A DNA stretch of 64,000 bases, taken from NCBI RefSeq assembly GCF_009828855.1, contig NZ_WUAG01000001.1:1178001-1242000 (forward strand). The letters are read 5' to 3'. The first letter of the stretch is position 1. The number at the start of each line of letters is the position of its first letter. The translations under genes were made by a program, and so were the position numbers. The notes beneath the pieces are model-generated. The model saw only the letters and a list, made by a program, of their open reading frames with translations. It had not been told where the DNA came from and did not search any database. This DNA comes from Psychromonas sp. L1A2 (GTDB taxonomy: Bacteria; Pseudomonadota; Gammaproteobacteria; Enterobacterales; Psychromonadaceae). Positions 61,812-64,000 of the stretch are shown here, piece after piece.

Positions 61812-62036
61812 ATGATATTGTCAGAATTAAAAGTAGGTCAAACCGCCAGCATTATTAACATTAATGGCATTGAACCTGTGATGCGTAAAAAATTACTTAA
61901 TCTTGGTTTTTTACCTAAAGCTAAAATACAACTATTACGCGTTGCACCGCTAGGAGACCCTATTGCAATTCGCTGTGCTAATAGCTCTATTGCTTTGCGT
62001 AAAAGCATTGCTAAGCAAATCATAGTGGAGTGTTGA
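61812..62036 (+). CDS. feoA: Ferrous iron transport protein FeoA
   Basis: The 74-residue SH3-like cytosolic partner of FeoB has LKVGQTASIININGIEPVMR at the start and LRVAPLGDPIAIRC in the centre, typical of FeoA. The ribosome binding site is AAGGG. feoB begins 1 nt after the stop. Confidence 0.95.
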   Translation: MILSELKVGQTASIININGIEPVMRKKLLNLGFLPKAKIQLLRVAPLGDPIAIRCANSSIALRKSIAKQIIVEC

Positions 62037-62037
62037 T

Positions 62038-64000
62038 ATGACCTTAAATATTGCAACGATTGGCAACCCAAATTCAGGTAAAACAACCTTATTTAATGCA
62101 CTTACTGGTGGCCATCAACGTGTTGGAAACTGGAGTGGTGTTACCGTTGAGAAAAAGACCGGGCATTTTACTTTAGATAACGGGAAAAACGTTAAAATAA
62201 TCGACTTACCGGGTATCTATAATCTTGATAACGATCAACTAGGTACTTCATTGGATGAACGCATTGCATTTGAATATATCATGCAAAATCAACCTGATAT
62301 TGTATTGAATATTATTGATGCAAGTTGTTTAGAAAGGAGCTTATATCTAACGTTACAATTATTAGAACTGGGTTTACCTGTTGTGATGGTCTTAAATAAA
62401 ATGGACCTTGCGGATAAACAACATTTAGTGATTAACGTAAACACATTAAGTAAGCAGTTAGGTTGTCCTATCATTTGTTTGTCAGCCCATGATCAACAAG
62501 CCGTAAATAAACTAATACGTACCTTCACTAGTCTAGATTTAGCCAATTTAAACAATCAACTTATACTTGATTATGGCAATGAATTACAACCAGTTATTAA
62601 TGAAACCTCACAACTACTTGATAAGCTAATACAATCATCCGATAAACCTGAAAAATCATTTAATAACCTCATACAGTTAAATAAAAATGCCTTAGCGATA
62701 AAATGTATTGAAGGGGACCAATCTATTCTCTCAGAGTTTAATAGTGAGGATAAACACACCATCAATCACCTTAAAAATTCATTATCGATTGATTTGGATT
62801 TGCAGATAGCAGACGTTCGCTACACCTTCATTTATGCATTAACGCAACAAGCGGTCAGAGAAAAACGCCACTTGAGTAAAACGTTATCTGAAAAAATCGA
62901 TACCATTACCTTAAATCGTTATACGGGTATTCCTGTTTTTCTGTTAGTTATGTACTTGATGTTCATGTTTGCCATTAACATTGGTAGTGCTTTTATTGAC
63001 TTCTTTGATATCGCATCGGGCGCTATTTTTGTAGATGAAACGGCCCATTGGTTAGGTGTTATTAATGCACCTGAATGGATTATTAATGTACTGGCTTATG
63101 GAGTCGGTAATGGCATTCAAACCGTAATGACATTCATACCTGTGATTGCTTGCTTATATCTATTTTTAGCTATGTTAGAAAGTTCTGGATACCTTGCAAG
63201 GGCCGCTTTTGTTATTGACCGTTTAATGCAATTCATCGGTTTACCAGGAAAATCTTTTGTCCCTATGATTGTTGGTTTTGGGTGTACTGTACCAGCAGTG
63301 ATGGCGGCAAGAACCTTAGAAAAAGAGCGTGAACGTTTGTTAACCGTAATTATGTCTCCCTTTATGTCATGTGGTGCACGTTTACCTGTCTATGCTTTAT
63401 TTGCTAGTGCTTTTTTCCCTGAACAAGGACAAAATATCGTCTTTTTATTGTATTTGATTGGTATTTTGGTCGCTGTATTGACTGGGTATGTATTGAGTAG
63501 AACCATCTTGCCTGGCAAAAGCGAAAATATGTTTTTAGAAATACCGGACTACGAAATTCCAACCATTAAAAGTACCTTAATTAAAACTTGGCAAAAACTG
63601 AAAGGTTTTGTATTTGGAGCGGGTCAAACCATTGTCTTAGTAGTCACTATTTTAAATGTTGTTAATTCAGTAGGTATCGATGGCAGCTTTGGTCATCAAG
63701 ATAGTGATAGCTCGTTACTCAGCCAAGGCGCTCAAATTATTACGCCGATATTATCGCCATTGGGCATTAACAATGATAACTGGCCAGCAACGGTTGGTAT
63801 AGTGACCGGTATTTTTGCTAAGGAAGCCGTTGTCGGCACGCTTAATAATCTATATTCAAGTATTGATAGTGAAGACGAAATAGAGATTACTTTATTGGGT
63901 AAACTTAACGCGGCGATAGCAACTATTCCTGAAAACCTAATGGGGATTGATATTGCCGATCCATTGGGTATCAATGTTGGAGATCTGACTAATTTAGAAA
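62038..64000 (+). CDS. feoB: Ferrous iron transport protein FeoB (partial, C-terminus outside window)
   Basis: 654 codons are visible before the window edge. The N-terminal G domain has G1 GNPNSGKTT (9-17), G3 DLPG (56-59) and G4 NKMD (120-123). A helical GDI-like region follows (about 170-270). Gate-type membrane segments come next, including GFGCTVPAVMAARTL and MSPFMSCGARLPVYALFASAFF, which carry the conserved cysteines of FeoB. It drives Fe2+ uptake across the inner membrane. It starts 1 nt after feoA. Confidence 0.96.
   Translation, partial: MTLNIATIGNPNSGKTTLFNALTGGHQRVGNWSGVTVEKKTGHFTLDNGKNVKIIDLPGIYNLDNDQLGTSLDERIAFEYIMQNQPDIVLNIIDASCLERSLYLTLQLLELGLPVVMVLNKMDLADKQHLVINVNTLSKQLGCPIICLSAHDQQAVNKLIRTFTSLDLANLNNQLILDYGNELQPVINETSQLLDKLIQSSDKPEKSFNNLIQLNKNALAIKCIEGDQSILSEFNSEDKHTINHLKNSLSIDLDLQIADVRYTFIYALTQQAVREKRHLSKTLSEKIDTITLNRYTGIPVFLLVMYLMFMFAINIGSAFIDFFDIASGAIFVDETAHWLGVINAPEWIINVLAYGVGNGIQTVMTFIPVIACLYLFLAMLESSGYLARAAFVIDRLMQFIGLPGKSFVPMIVGFGCTVPAVMAARTLEKERERLLTVIMSPFMSCGARLPVYALFASAFFPEQGQNIVFLLYLIGILVAVLTGYVLSRTILPGKSENMFLEIPDYEIPTIKSTLIKTWQKLKGFVFGAGQTIVLVVTILNVVNSVGIDGSFGHQDSDSSLLSQGAQIITPILSPLGINNDNWPATVGIVTGIFAKEAVVGTLNNLYSSIDSEDEIEITLLGKLNAAIATIPENLMGIDIADPLGINVGDLTNLE

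Overview
The window looks like a chromosomal segment of an AT-rich marine gammaproteobacterium of the Alteromonadales/Vibrionales type. Psychromonas or a close relative is my best guess. This is inferred from gene content, gene order (mreBCD-maf-rng-yhdP-nit-tldD-darP-pmbA; lpxC, dciA, an M23 peptidase gene, then secA) and a signal-peptide-bearing Lig E type DNA ligase. No rRNA gene is present and the taxon cannot be proved from the sequence alone.

Layout. 1-3176 is accessory DNA: a two-gene Septu-like defence module (PtuA-type ATPase and PtuB-type HNH nuclease, the latter cut by the window edge) and a divergent four-helix membrane protein of unknown function. 3200-4640 holds no credible gene. 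It is a duplicated, modular repeat full of small hairpins whose loops share GGAT and whose stems differ between copies while keeping pairing. 4670-12300 carries ubiG, gyrA and the serC-hisC-aroA operon. 12336-12500 is a MITE-like element. 12580-14656 is a KtrAB potassium uptake pair. 14843-28030 is the mreBCD-maf-rng-yhdP-nit-tldD group plus darP and pmbA. 28178-32822 (minus strand) is rsfS-rlmH-mrdA-rodA-rlpA. 33122-51462 is a complete division and cell wall (dcw) cluster from mraZ to lpxC, headed by a MraZ-type repeat operator. 51615-52137 is a second MITE region, apparently one element nested in a divergent relative. 52147-60967 contains dciA, an M23 peptidase gene, secA, mutT, ligE, nadC, coaE, zapD, yacG and a HopJ-family gene. 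61229-64000 contains yciH and feoAB, with feoB cut by the window edge.

How the genes fit together. Rod elongation (MreBCD, PBP2, RodA, RlpA), septation (FtsL/I/W/Q/A/Z, ZapD) and all cytoplasmic and lipid-linked precursor steps (MurC-F, Ddl, MraY, MurG) lie within about 37 kb. LpxC (lipid A) and YhdP (phospholipid transport to the outer membrane) tie this to the envelope as a whole. Core genes look intact. The novelty is in the left accessory edge, the repeat families and a few unusual leader hairpins, notably one that could mask the ribosome binding site of ligE.
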